Assembly (NCBI RefSeq): GCF_027925025.1
Contig: NZ_AP027058.1
Coordinates: 2,170,001-2,234,000 of the forward strand
Direction: 5' to 3'
DNA from: Limnohabitans sp. MORI2
GTDB taxonomy: Bacteria; Pseudomonadota; Gammaproteobacteria; Burkholderiales; Burkholderiaceae_C
DNA length: 64,000 nt
The position numbers and the translations under genes are program-made. The notes under the pieces were generated by a model that did not search any database, was not told where the DNA came from, and saw only the letters and a list, made by a program, of their open reading frames with translations. Shown here piece after piece: positions 18,879 through 29,678 of the stretch. How positions within the stretch are numbered: position 1 is the first letter of the stretch; every line of letters starts with the position of its first letter.

Positions 18879-19076
18879 ATGTTGAACAAACTTCGCCTTC
18901 GCCGACAAGCTGAGACCGTGATGGGCCATCGCTTGGAAGAACCTCGACTCACGTTGGTGTTTGTGCTGTGGGTGTTTGTGTACGTGGGTTTGCCACTGCT
19001 GGTCATCAGCAGCGTGATTGATTTGCTCATTCAGCAAATCACGGGCAACTGCACCGGTTTTTGGTGCTGGTTTTAA
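18879..19076 (+). CDS. Small membrane protein, function unknown
   Basis: 65 residues: a basic N-terminus (MLNKLRLRRQAETVMGHRLEEPRL), one clear membrane helix (LTLVFVLWVFVYVGLPLLVISSVIDLLI) and a Cys-containing tail (ITGNCTGFWCWF). Its start is only 20 bases from the divergent FemAB start. A TAGAAT -10-like box lies 10 bases before the ATG, so the message could be nearly leaderless. The strong hydrophobic helix and basic N-terminus favour a real gene; no family recognised. Confidence 0.6.
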   Translation: MLNKLRLRRQAETVMGHRLEEPRLTLVFVLWVFVYVGLPLLVISSVIDLLIQQITGNCTGFWCWF

Positions 19077-19104
19077 ACACTGAGCCATCGCTGTTTGCAC
19101 GGCC

Positions 19105-19539
19105 TCAGCGGGGCACGCTGCATGGCCCTGTGATGTTGATGCGAACCTTCTTACCCATGTAGGTGGTGTCGTGATAAGCACTCACGATCACGGTGGCTTG
19201 CTCAATGCGAATTTCTGACTCTGCGCCCGTGACCTTGTGTTTACGGAACGCGCCCATCTCTTTGGCCGTGGTTAAGTTTTTGCCTGTGAATTCTTCAGTG
19301 GCCAAGCTGTTGGCGATCAAGGTGTAAGGCTCAGGGCCATTCATTTTCAAGAAGATGTTTTTGCCCATGGATTGAATCTCAATCACCACTTTTTGTGGCT
19401 TGATCTTCACATCTTCAGCCGCTGGAATCGTCGCTTCAACCTCACATGGCATTTTGAAAGTTTGGGCAAACGCAGGCATGCCAAGCAAAGCCACTGCGCA
19501 CAGCACGGCTTGTAGCAAACGGTTGAGGTTCATGGTCAT
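19105..19539 (-). CDS. Small periplasmic protein, function unknown
   Basis: About 144 residues from the ATG at 19539, which has a GGGA ribosome binding site and starts 10 bases after the CLC gene stop; longer frames run into that gene. A signal peptide is clear (LLQAVLCAVALLGMPAFAQ, cleavage after AFA). The mature part has two cysteines (near its N-terminus in MPCEVE and near its end in GPCSVPR) that may pair. It is mostly beta-type, with KVVIEIQSMGKNIFLKMNG and TVIVSAYHDTTYMGKKVRI. No family recognised. Confidence 0.7.
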   Translation of the reverse strand: MTMNLNRLLQAVLCAVALLGMPAFAQTFKMPCEVEATIPAAEDVKIKPQKVVIEIQSMGKNIFLKMNGPEPYTLIANSLATEEFTGKNLTTAKEMGAFRKHKVTGAESEIRIEQATVIVSAYHDTTYMGKKVRINITGPCSVPR

Positions 19540-19549
19540 AGTTCCCATT

Positions 19550-20785
19550 CTAAGAAGACGTGTTTGTCTTGCGATGCGCCACACGCTGAGCGCGGTAAAT
19601 ACCGTTATGGCCCGAGCACACATAGCTCATCACGCAGGCCAGCGCGGCAAACACACCGATCTCTGCACCAAACAGTTCCATCGCCATTAAGGTCGAGGCA
19701 ATAGGTGTGTTGGCCGCTCCGGCAAATACCGCCACAAACCCCACGGCAGCGAGCAAAGCAAACGGCACATCTAACAAGGGAGCCAAGGCATTGCCCAAGG
19801 TCGCGCCGATGTAGAACAAAGGCGTCACTTCACCGCCCTTAAAGCCAGACCCCAACGAGGCAATGGTGAACACCATCTTGCCCACAAAGTCAGTCGGCGC
19901 GAGGGGATGAGCAAACGCCTCCACCATCACGGGAATGCCCAAACCGATGTAGCGGTCAAAGCTGCCCCACATCACCACAGCCGCTATCACGGCGCCGCCC
20001 AACAAGGGACGCAGCGGTGCGTAGGCAATGTGCTTTTTCATCACAGCACTCAGCGCGTGCGTGCTGTCTGCAAACACCTTACCTGCCAAACCAAATGCGC
20101 CACCCGCCACCACCATGGCAGCCAACAACCAAGCTGTGATTTGAGGCACCAAACCCACCTCGTACTGGGTGTGTTGCACGCCCCACAGCAAACCCACTTG
20201 ATCAGCCACTACAGCGGCAATCACACAGGGCAGCAACGCATCGAGGCGCATACGGCCAATGGCCAACACCTCCAGCGCAAACACAGCACCCGCCAACGGC
20301 GTGCCAAAGACGGAAGCAAAACCCGCACTGATACCGGCCATCAACACCATGCGACGGTCCACATGGTTGAGCTTGAAAAAGTGTGTGAGCTGATCGGCCA
20401 AAGCCCCGCCCATTTGCACCGCTGTGCCTTCACGGCCTACGGAAGCGCCAAACAAGTGAGAAATGACCGTGCCACCCAACACAAAAGGCGCCATGCGCAA
20501 AGGCACGACTTTTTTAGGGTCGTGAATTTCGTCGATCAACAAGTTATTGCCCGCCTCCACGTGCTGACCAAACTTGAGATACAACCAACCTACAAAGAAG
20601 CCCGCCACAGGCAAGCCCCAAATCAGCCATCGGTTGGCTTCGCGGGTCTGGGTAGCCCAATCGAGCGAGAAGAGAAACAGGGCGGATGCAGAACCAGCTA
20701 AAACAGCCACCACAATCGCCAAGAACATGGCCTTGATGATGTATCTGAATAGCGCGATCAACGCTTGGCGGTCAAACAGGTGCAT
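19550..20785 (-). CDS. CLC-type anion transporter, probable fluoride/proton antiporter (CLC-F)
   Basis: 411 residues from the ATG at 20785. It is a CLC membrane protein but carries CLC-F hallmarks. The anion-site motif GSGIP is replaced by GNNLL (79-83); the gating glutamate is kept in GREGT (E119); and the position equal to the proton glutamate E203 of E. coli ClcA is valine (V173 in FALEVL). The segment GFKGGEVTPLFYIGATLGNAL is also typical. CLC-F proteins export fluoride in exchange for protons. The short leader shows no fluoride riboswitch. The assignment of the valine is by eye alignment. It starts 37 bases after the zinc-ribbon gene, so cotranscription is possible. Confidence 0.82.
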   Translation of the reverse strand: MHLFDRQALIALFRYIIKAMFLAIVVAVLAGSASALFLFSLDWATQTREANRWLIWGLPVAGFFVGWLYLKFGQHVEAGNNLLIDEIHDPKKVVPLRMAPFVLGGTVISHLFGASVGREGTAVQMGGALADQLTHFFKLNHVDRRMVLMAGISAGFASVFGTPLAGAVFALEVLAIGRMRLDALLPCVIAAVVADQVGLLWGVQHTQYEVGLVPQITAWLLAAMVVAGGAFGLAGKVFADSTHALSAVMKKHIAYAPLRPLLGGAVIAAVVMWGSFDRYIGLGIPVMVEAFAHPLAPTDFVGKMVFTIASLGSGFKGGEVTPLFYIGATLGNALAPLLDVPFALLAAVGFVAVFAGAANTPIASTLMAMELFGAEIGVFAALACVMSYVCSGHNGIYRAQRVAHRKTNTSS

Positions 20786-20822
20786 GGGGCTATTTTCGCC
20801 CATTCACCGGTACGCCAAATGG

Positions 20823-21608
20823 TCACATAAAACCTTTTAAACCTGTGTAGATTGACATGGCTGTCGTGCCTGCGGCCACCAGACTTCCACCCACCTCTTC
20901 CAACTTCTTGATGGTGTCCTGAATGTCTTTTGGCGAGGACTTCCCTTTGGTAAAGCCCGCAACCAAAGCCATCAAAAATGGCGGCTCTTTCTTCGTACGT
21001 ACACGATGCTTGCGGTGGTACGACATGCCCCCCAGCAACATGCCCGTCAAAAAGCTAAAGGTGATACTAGCTGCGTACTCAATGAATTCGCGCCACTCCA
21101 CCATGCTTTGCGGCAGAACTGGCGTTTGATCCACCCATCCTGTAATCGCACTCATGCCAATGACGGATGCCACAGCCAATACAGCCGTCCCCATGAACCA
21201 AGCCAAAATCGAACGCTGGCGTGTTTTGAACAAGTAAATACCAAAAGGCAAAGGCAACACCATCGACACAATGCGCAGGTACAACATATTGATGTCGTAC
21301 ACCACCGTCACCAGCGCATGCGCAAGCAGCAAAAGCGCCAACGGGATGAAGATGAACTGGCCAATGTCCGCCAGCACTCGCCAAGGTGTCGCCAGTCGGA
21401 TTGCAACTTGAGCCCGCTCAGCGGCTAGCAAAGACTCAAGCTCTTCAACCCGTGCCTTTAATTCGACAGGGTCCTGATATTCCGCCAGTTTGTCCTCTAG
21501 CTCTTTGACTTTTTCAAGCAAGGGCCGGAATAAATACAAATCACGCGTGCACACCTTGCACACGTTCGCCTTTTCATCAACCGGACTCAGGCAGTACACG
21601 CACTCCAT
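20823..21608 (-). CDS. Zinc-ribbon, coiled-coil, multi-helix membrane protein
   Basis: 261 residues. The N-terminus is a CxxC...CxxC zinc ribbon (MECVYCLSPVDEKANVCKVC), followed by a coiled coil around residues 30-68 (LLEKVKELEDKLAEYQ, LKARVEELESLLAAERAQ) and then four or five membrane segments (FIFIPLALLLLAHALVTVVY; TAVLAVASVIGMSAI; TFSFLTGMLLGGMSY). The C-terminal tail (KGKSSPKDIQDTIKKLEEVGGSLV) is amphipathic. It starts one base from the stop of the upstream secreted-protein gene and is the third gene of the CHAT module. The ribbon and coiled coil would face the cytoplasm. No family name can be given. Confidence 0.8.
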   Translation of the reverse strand: MECVYCLSPVDEKANVCKVCTRDLYLFRPLLEKVKELEDKLAEYQDPVELKARVEELESLLAAERAQVAIRLATPWRVLADIGQFIFIPLALLLLAHALVTVVYDINMLYLRIVSMVLPLPFGIYLFKTRQRSILAWFMGTAVLAVASVIGMSAITGWVDQTPVLPQSMVEWREFIEYAASITFSFLTGMLLGGMSYHRKHRVRTKKEPPFLMALVAGFTKGKSSPKDIQDTIKKLEEVGGSLVAAGTTAMSIYTGLKGFM

Positions 21609-22057
21609 TACTTACCAACCACCAGATTCATCACAGTGCTGGACTCTCGACCATCCACATCTTTGACTGTGATCTTGACCGAGTGTTCACCCGGAGGAAC
21701 TTCGGCCTTGGCAAAGTCAATGCCGTTCTCGGTGATTGCGTCTTTGAGACGAGGTGTCAGGTCTACCGCAGTGGCTTTGAGGTAAGTCACCTTCACAGCC
21801 GAGGCATCGATCTTGTTGCCACCTCGACTTTCAAACACCACTTTCAAATCAAAAGGGCCCTTGATTTCTGGCGCAGTCACATCGGGCGAGATGACCTTGA
21901 TGCCAGGTCCGCGCGCAATGCCACGTGTTTTCAATTCGCCACTCGCAGCGGGCATCTGAGCTTCCTTAGGTGTGATCAAAGGCGCTGCTTGCAGGGATGC
22001 AGACCCCAGCGCAAGCACCACAGCGATCACCCCAATGATTTGATTTTTTTTCTTCAT
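21608..22057 (-). CDS. Secreted protein with Ig-like beta domain, function unknown
   Basis: 149 residues. A signal peptide (IIGVIAVVLALGSASLQA) is followed by a linker and a compact domain of about 95 residues beginning near GPGIKVISPDVTAPEIKGPFDLKVVFE and ending PPGEHSVKITVKDVDGRESS. That end is the pattern of an Ig/FN3-like periplasmic domain (E-H-x-V-x-I-x-V-x-D-x-x-G). It lies between the CHAT gene and the zinc-ribbon membrane gene on the same strand with minimal spacing, so the three probably form one transcript. Role likely in the periplasm with the CHAT protein. Confidence 0.78.
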   Translation of the reverse strand: MKKKNQIIGVIAVVLALGSASLQAAPLITPKEAQMPAASGELKTRGIARGPGIKVISPDVTAPEIKGPFDLKVVFESRGGNKIDASAVKVTYLKATAVDLTPRLKDAITENGIDFAKAEVPPGEHSVKITVKDVDGRESSTVMNLVVGK

Positions 22058-22079
22058 ACAGATTCCCTCTTTTCAACAA

Positions 22080-25000
22080 TTAATTGCCAACCATCGTGAA
22101 TGGCGCCCAAAACAATGGATGCGCATAGGTGTAACGCGACTTCTGATCGTCAGGCACCCCCTCATCCAATAACTTCAAACTCGCCAACTGCAAAGCTCGG
22201 GGCTTGCTCATATCTCGCTCTTGCGCATAGCGTTTGAACAAGTCTGTCATCAACTTGCGAGAGGCCTCACTGTCTACAGGCCAACTTGATACCAAGATCG
22301 CTCTTGCCCCTGCAAAAAAGAATGCACGCCCCAAGCCAGACAAAGCCTCCGCACCTTCGCCCTCACCCGCCGCAGTGTTACACGCCGATAAAACAACCCA
22401 GTCCGCATCTAGCTTCAACGTCAAAATTGTGTCCACTTTCAATAGGCCATCGCCTTTTTCATTGCGCACTTCAGGGTTTGTCAATGCCAAGGCTGGTTGC
22501 GTCAAGCCATCAAGTTCGCCTGGAACTAAGCCATGGGTAGAGAACATGACTACTTTGCGGTTGGATAGATCAACTTTCAGCACCTCGTCCAAATTCGCAC
22601 GTTTTTGCAAAAAGATGTCGCGCTCAGGTTGTACGTTAAAAACTTTGGAAATCTCCAAAATTTCTTCATTCGTATCCGGTAAACGCGGCAACATGCTGAC
22701 CTCGGCAGAGCTCACGCTAGACGTGTTGGGAGAGTTTCTCAGACGCAGCGGTACACCACGAGAAGCCAACTGCGTGCCAGAGGTGGAAGCGGCCGCATGC
22801 TGACGATCATCGAGCTTAGCTTGCTCCACACTGAACAGCGGATCCCCAAAACCTATGAAGTCCAGTCGTCCCTTTTTAGGCTCTGGCAATCCACGTAAGG
22901 CATTCAGCGATGTCGCAGAGGGCGCACTGACAATGGCATATTGACGAATCAACCAAGGCGCATCCTTGTAGTTCGCAAAAAGCTTGTCTGGTGTACCTTT
23001 GAGCTGAAACGGTGCTGTGGTCAATACCCCCAATGGCAATTGCCCAATCTCGTCATGTGGCACAACCACAAGCGTGTTCTTGCCTGTAAACGCAGCTTGT
23101 ACGGGCTTGAACAGCGTGTCATACATGCGAGCAGACAACTGGAAGTCAAACTGAGGAATATCTCCAATCGTGGCAACTCCCGGATCGAGTGATTTGCGAA
23201 TTTGGGTGACGCTCTTGCGCACCTCTGCTTGCCCGATCGCAACCGACTTAAACATCGGTGCGCCTTGATGATTCACAGCCCAGACATAACTGGTGTGCTG
23301 ACCCACAAACCATGTGACCATGGTTTCGTTCGGCTTGATGAGCTTTTGGATCTTTTCAAGGGTAATCGGTCTTGGGCTGACCAACTCCGCATACTCAGGA
23401 AAATCCAAAGCAATCAAATGAGCAGCATGTTTTGCCTCTTTGCGCAGCTGCTCAATATCAGCTTTCATCTTCGCCTGAATCTGTGGCAACTGCTCACTGA
23501 CCGGCTGCATCGAGAGTTCTTTGCTAAAACGTGTCAAGAAAACAATTTGCTGATTCAAATCTTGCTCTTGACGAACTAACTTAAGCAAGCGCGGATCCGT
23601 GATGTTGGCGCGCGCCGTACTGGCACTGAGCGCGCGTTGCACATTGCTGCTGCGCGCTAAGTCCCCCAATGCAAAAGCCTCACTCGCCAACTTTTGACTT
23701 GGATTCTTGTCATATGCACGAGACAAAACACCTAGATATGACTCGACATAGCCAGCCAAAAACTTCTTCTCTTTGGATGAAATGCCATCAGAGTCTGAGG
23801 AAACCTCGCGTTCTTGCTCAATGAGATCGTTGATAGATGACGTAAATAACTGTTGAGCAGAATCATCTTTGCGTTGTTCTGCTAAGGTAACAGCCAAAAG
23901 CAACTTAGATTGTGTTGTCTCTTTGGAAGACTTACCTGTACGTGCTTCACTCAAAGCAACCAACCGTCGCGCCGCATCTTCAGCGCGAGACAACTCAGAA
24001 GTTCGAACCAACGCCAAGACACGATCAGGGCTATCTAGATCGACAAAGCGAGCCGTCTCAGAATATGTCTTTAAAGTTGCTTCGAGCTCGGTGTAAATTT
24101 TCAACGCTTCGGCAAATCTGTCATCGGCAATCAAAGCCGATGCCATCGTTTTTTTAGTCATCGCCAATTGAATTGATTCGTCTGTGACGCCCGACTCTTT
24201 CAATCCGAGCAATGCTTGATTCAGCAAATAAATGGCATCTTTATTTCTCTCTCGTGACAACATCACAATTGCCAGCTGTCGCAGTGCCCTGGCCGTAGAA
24301 ACAGAATCTTTGCCTGTACGAGCCAAAGACATCTTCAATGCTTCTCGAGCGTAGTATTCAGCTTCATTGACCTTGCGCAACTTGATCAGCGTTGCACTTA
24401 ATTTGCTATGGAAATTTTGCAAAGACTCTTTCGGACCATTCATATTTGAATTAATCCTCTCGTCGGATCCCAGGCCTGGCGCACGCTCAGTATCACCAGT
24501 GGATATCACCATCGCTTCCATGCCTTTGATGTATGGCGCAAACAAATCAATGATTTTTCTCAGCGTAATTTCAGCCTCTAAAAAATGGCCGCGTTGAAAA
24601 GCCAATTCAGCTTGTGCTGATAAAAAACTTGTGGTCCAAGCTGGGCCAATCAGAGCGTAGTTGGGTGCTCGTTTCAGCGACGTCAAGACAGCGCCAGCAT
24701 CTCTGAGATGTTTTTCAGCTTTTTCAAAATCGCCAATTTGCGCATACGCTTGGGATAGGCTGGAGTTGTACCCAACCAACAAACCCGAGTAGCGATCAGG
24801 TACTTTTTCTAAGAGGGCTTCAAAACGCGCAATCGCTTTTTTTGAATTGCCAATTTGCATTTCAGACTGAACCAATTCAGCAGTCACCTGAAACTGTTGT
24901 TGCGTCCCCACCTTGGCATGCTCGAGTGATTTATTGAGCAAATCTACCCGCAGATTGATGCGACCCAATCGTTGCGCAGCCTTCGCTTGAAAGTAGTAAT

Positions 25001-25241
25001 GGCTGTATAAATTCTCTGTCGATGCATCCTGAGGAGGAGCTTTGCTGAGAAGTTTTATGTCATCGTCTCTGGATTTGTTATCTGCTGATGTTTGATTTAG
25101 CAAAGCCACAATATCCTGAATTCCTTTCGGAACAGATACTTCTGCTTCCAACGCTTGTGCTGCCGCAACGTAGCCGACTGAGGTTGCGATCAGAAGACCA
25201 AATGCAAGACGAACAAACACTTTGAAAAAAGTTCTCTTCAT
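22080..25241 (-). CDS. TPR and CHAT-domain (caspase-like) exported protein
   Basis: 1053 residues. A signal peptide (VFVRLAFGLLIATSVGYVAAAQA) precedes a long alpha-helical TPR region (about 75-540; for example GNSKKAIARFEALLEKVPDR and IGDFEKAEKHLRDAGAVL), a helical linker, and a C-terminal CHAT domain (about 640-1053). The catalytic dyad is seen as H903 in VVMFSTHGLVPG and C954 in WVVLSACNTAAGEG, and the domain ends HPLFWAPFTMVGN as usual. CHAT proteases are caspase/separase relatives; some act in regulated protein cleavage. This one would be periplasmic. The region looks more AT-rich than flanking genes, hinting at transfer. The ATG follows an AAAGGA site. Confidence 0.9.
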   Translation of the reverse strand: MKRTFFKVFVRLAFGLLIATSVGYVAAAQALEAEVSVPKGIQDIVALLNQTSADNKSRDDDIKLLSKAPPQDASTENLYSHYYFQAKAAQRLGRINLRVDLLNKSLEHAKVGTQQQFQVTAELVQSEMQIGNSKKAIARFEALLEKVPDRYSGLLVGYNSSLSQAYAQIGDFEKAEKHLRDAGAVLTSLKRAPNYALIGPAWTTSFLSAQAELAFQRGHFLEAEITLRKIIDLFAPYIKGMEAMVISTGDTERAPGLGSDERINSNMNGPKESLQNFHSKLSATLIKLRKVNEAEYYAREALKMSLARTGKDSVSTARALRQLAIVMLSRERNKDAIYLLNQALLGLKESGVTDESIQLAMTKKTMASALIADDRFAEALKIYTELEATLKTYSETARFVDLDSPDRVLALVRTSELSRAEDAARRLVALSEARTGKSSKETTQSKLLLAVTLAEQRKDDSAQQLFTSSINDLIEQEREVSSDSDGISSKEKKFLAGYVESYLGVLSRAYDKNPSQKLASEAFALGDLARSSNVQRALSASTARANITDPRLLKLVRQEQDLNQQIVFLTRFSKELSMQPVSEQLPQIQAKMKADIEQLRKEAKHAAHLIALDFPEYAELVSPRPITLEKIQKLIKPNETMVTWFVGQHTSYVWAVNHQGAPMFKSVAIGQAEVRKSVTQIRKSLDPGVATIGDIPQFDFQLSARMYDTLFKPVQAAFTGKNTLVVVPHDEIGQLPLGVLTTAPFQLKGTPDKLFANYKDAPWLIRQYAIVSAPSATSLNALRGLPEPKKGRLDFIGFGDPLFSVEQAKLDDRQHAAASTSGTQLASRGVPLRLRNSPNTSSVSSAEVSMLPRLPDTNEEILEISKVFNVQPERDIFLQKRANLDEVLKVDLSNRKVVMFSTHGLVPGELDGLTQPALALTNPEVRNEKGDGLLKVDTILTLKLDADWVVLSACNTAAGEGEGAEALSGLGRAFFFAGARAILVSSWPVDSEASRKLMTDLFKRYAQERDMSKPRALQLASLKLLDEGVPDDQKSRYTYAHPLFWAPFTMVGN

Positions 25242-25398
25242 TTTGGAATCCTTTTTGCGGGGATCTACGTATAGAAAAGCTAAATATAACTTTCATCGTG
25301 TGTTAACTGCTAAATATCTTCAACAACCCAAAAATGCACTCCTAAAGTATCTATATTTAAATTAAGTTTTTAGATGCAAATAATTACGAATTGAAATG

Positions 25399-25430
25399 AA
25401 AAAAGCCGTTCAATACTGAACGGCTTTTTG
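25399..25430 (-). terminator. Rho-independent terminator downstream of tRNA-Ser
   Basis: The stem AAAAAGCCGTTCA/TGAACGGCTTTTT has a short loop and a T-run when read on the reverse strand. It lies 17 bases after the tRNA 3' end and before the CHAT gene promoter region, so it ends the tRNA transcript and insulates the CHAT module. Confidence 0.85.
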
Positions 25431-25446
25431 GGGTGCTTTTTAGGCT

Positions 25447-25536
25447 TGGCGGAGAAGGAGGGATTCGAACCCTCGGTAGGGTCGCCCCTACGCTTGATTT
25501 CGAGTCAAGTACATTCGACCACTCTGCCACTTCTCC
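25447..25536 (-). tRNA. tRNA-Ser (anticodon CGA)
   Basis: Reverse-strand cloverleaf of 90 bases including an encoded CCA end. The acceptor stem GGAGAAG pairs with CTTCTCC and the discriminator is G. The anticodon loop is CTCGAAA within a CTTGA/TCAAG stem, giving anticodon CGA (codon UCG). The T arm is the usual GGTTCGAATCC, and a long variable arm typical of class II serine tRNAs is present. It lies near serS, with only a lipoprotein gene between. Confidence 0.95.
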
Positions 25537-25570
25537 TGATTCGGTGTCGTTTGTCGAAGCTGCAATTCTA

Positions 25571-26059
25571 TCAGGGGCGACGTGCGCCAGCGCCACCCAA
25601 GGGCTGCACCACCACGCCTGCACCTGCGGGTGCACCGACTGCGCTACCCACAAGGCCAACCGTCATCGAGGCCAATGAGCCGCTGAACAAACCACTGTCT
25701 TCAATCTCAATCGTGGCGGAGCGATCTGCACGCGTGAAGACGAGCAAACTCTTTTTGCCGCGTACCGAAGCCACCATGGTCCAACCTTGACGAGGCAACT
25801 GCTCGGCATAGAAGTTGTAGCTGGCATTGGCATCGGTCGGTATCTCAAACACAGCACGCCCTAACCACGCTTCACCCACCCCAAAGATCAAAGACTCCGT
25901 GGTGCGCAACTTGGTTCCTGCTGGCATGGGCATGCGACCAAATTGGTCCACGCTGGGACGCTGAGCATTGTCTGAGTTGTTTTGCGAATCGCCGGTTGTG
26001 CCGCATGCAGTCAGCAACGCTGTGGCCAACAAGAGAAGTAGTTTTTTCACAGCGTGCAT
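25571..26059 (-). CDS. Lipoprotein of unknown function
   Basis: 162 residues from the ATG at 26059. The leader MHAVKKLLLLLATALLTACG ends in a lipobox (LTAC), so the protein is probably lipid-anchored at the envelope. The mature domain (about 55-130) has the pattern FGVGEAWLGRAVFEIPTDANASYNFYAEQLPRQGW, a small alpha/beta fold, and ends in a glycine/alanine-rich tail that could insert in a membrane. It lies directly after serS on the same strand (start 24 bases beyond the serS stop). Cotranscription with serS is likely; function unknown. Confidence 0.75.
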   Translation of the reverse strand: MHAVKKLLLLLATALLTACGTTGDSQNNSDNAQRPSVDQFGRMPMPAGTKLRTTESLIFGVGEAWLGRAVFEIPTDANASYNFYAEQLPRQGWTMVASVRGKKSLLVFTRADRSATIEIEDSGLFSGSLASMTVGLVGSAVGAPAGAGVVVQPLGGAGARRP

Positions 26060-26082
26060 TCCTTCGAGTTTAGGAAATTGGA

Positions 26083-28475
<2,393 letters not shown>

Positions 28476-28476
28476 G

Positions 28477-28935
28477 TCAGAGCACACCAATCACTTGCAC
28501 TTCAAACGTCACCGGCTGGTTGGCCAGTGGGTGGTTGAAGTCAAACAACACCGCGTCGTCAGTCACCTGCTGAATCGCGCCGGCAAACGAGCCCTTGCCC
28601 GTGGGCGCAGGGAACTGCACCACATCGCCTACGTTGTATTGCTCATCGGGGTCGCCAAACTCTTTGAGCAAGTTCTTGCTCACCCATTGCTGCATGTCGG
28701 GGTTGCGTTCGCCAAAGGCCTCGCCTGCGGCCAGTTCAAACGTGGTGTGCGTGCCTTCAGCCAAACCCAACAAATGCTGCTCCAACGCGGGCGACAACTC
28801 GCCCGAACCCAGCGAGAGCGTGGCAGGTTTGTCGTTGAACGTGTTGATCACGTCGCCTTGCGGTCCCGAAAGCCGATAGTGCAGCGTTAAAAAAGAATCG
28901 GGGCCGATGGTAGGGTGAGCGTTGGATGCAGTCAT
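28477..28935 (-). CDS. fkpB: FKBP-type peptidyl-prolyl isomerase (SlpA/FkpB type)
   Basis: 152 residues. The FKBP core is interrupted by an insert-in-flap (IF) domain as in SlyD/Slp[20 protein letters not shown], then [20 protein letters not shown], then the flap domain with [11 protein letters not shown], and the return [17 protein letters not shown]. It lacks the His-rich tail of SlyD. Cytoplasmic folding helper; encoded immediately before ispH with the stop and start one base apart. Confidence 0.92.
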   Translation of the reverse strand: MTASNAHPTIGPDSFLTLHYRLSGPQGDVINTFNDKPATLSLGSGELSPALEQHLLGLAEGTHTTFELAAGEAFGERNPDMQQWVSKNLLKEFGDPDEQYNVGDVVQFPAPTGKGSFAGAIQQVTDDAVLFDFNHPLANQPVTFEVQVIGVL

Positions 28936-28979
28936 AGGACTCTTTTTGGTTGAACCGCCTATTGTAGAAAGCTCTCGCT

Positions 28980-29678
28980 ATGGACCGAATGCCCGAACCC
29001 ATGACCATTGCCCAGCTTCCGGCTGAGATGCGCCCCCGCGAAAAACTCCTCAAACACGGGGCCTCGGCGCTGACCGACACCGAACTGCTGGCCCTTTTTC
29101 TGCGCACCGGCATCAAAGGCAAAAGCGTGTTTGTGATGGCCCAAGAGCTGCTGGACCGCTTCAAGGGCTTTGCGGGCCTCATCCACGCCAGTGCGGCAGA
29201 GCTCAAAACCTGCAAAGGCATGGGCGGCGACGCCAAACGCTCGCAGCTGGTGGCGGTGCTGGAAATGGCCCGTCGCGCCTTGACGCAACAATTAACGGAA
29301 ACCACCGTGATGAATTCACCCAATGCGGTGAAACAATACCTCCAACTCGAACTCGCCCAACTCAAACACGAGGTCTTTGCAGTTTTGTTCCTTGATGCCC
29401 ACAACCGCCTGTTGTCGTACCAGCCCATGTTTCGCGGCTCGCTGTCGCAAACCATGGTCTATCCGCGCGAAGTGGCCAAGACCGCCCTCGCCTTGGGCGC
29501 AGACGGCGTGGTATTGGCACACAACCATCCGGGCGGCACGGTCAAGCCCTCACAAGCTGACATGAAACTCACCCGCACCCTGCAAGAAGCCTTGGCACTC
29601 ATTGATGTGACTGTGCGCGACCACATCATCGTGGCGCAAGGCAAGTATTTGTCGATGGCTGAAGAGGGGCTGCTGTGA
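28980..29678 (+). CDS. radC: RadC family JAB-domain protein
   Basis: 232 residues. An N-terminal helix-hairpin-helix-like part (LPAEMRPREKLLKHGASALTD) precedes a JAB/MPN metalloprotease-like domain with the zinc motif VLAHNHPGGTVKPSQAD near residue 180. RadC was once linked to DNA repair but its function is unsettled. It overlaps the following Smr gene by 4 bases (GTGA), so the two are coupled. Confidence 0.93.
   Translation: MDRMPEPMTIAQLPAEMRPREKLLKHGASALTDTELLALFLRTGIKGKSVFVMAQELLDRFKGFAGLIHASAAELKTCKGMGGDAKRSQLVAVLEMARRALTQQLTETTVMNSPNAVKQYLQLELAQLKHEVFAVLFLDAHNRLLSYQPMFRGSLSQTMVYPREVAKTALALGADGVVLAHNHPGGTVKPSQADMKLTRTLQEALALIDVTVRDHIIVAQGKYLSMAEEGLL

Noticed and set aside
20786..20822. 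Fluoride riboswitch before the CLC-F-like gene
   Set aside because: The 37-base gap is too short and lacks the conserved crcB-motif blocks; GGCGAAAATAGCCCC there only forms a tiny hairpin.
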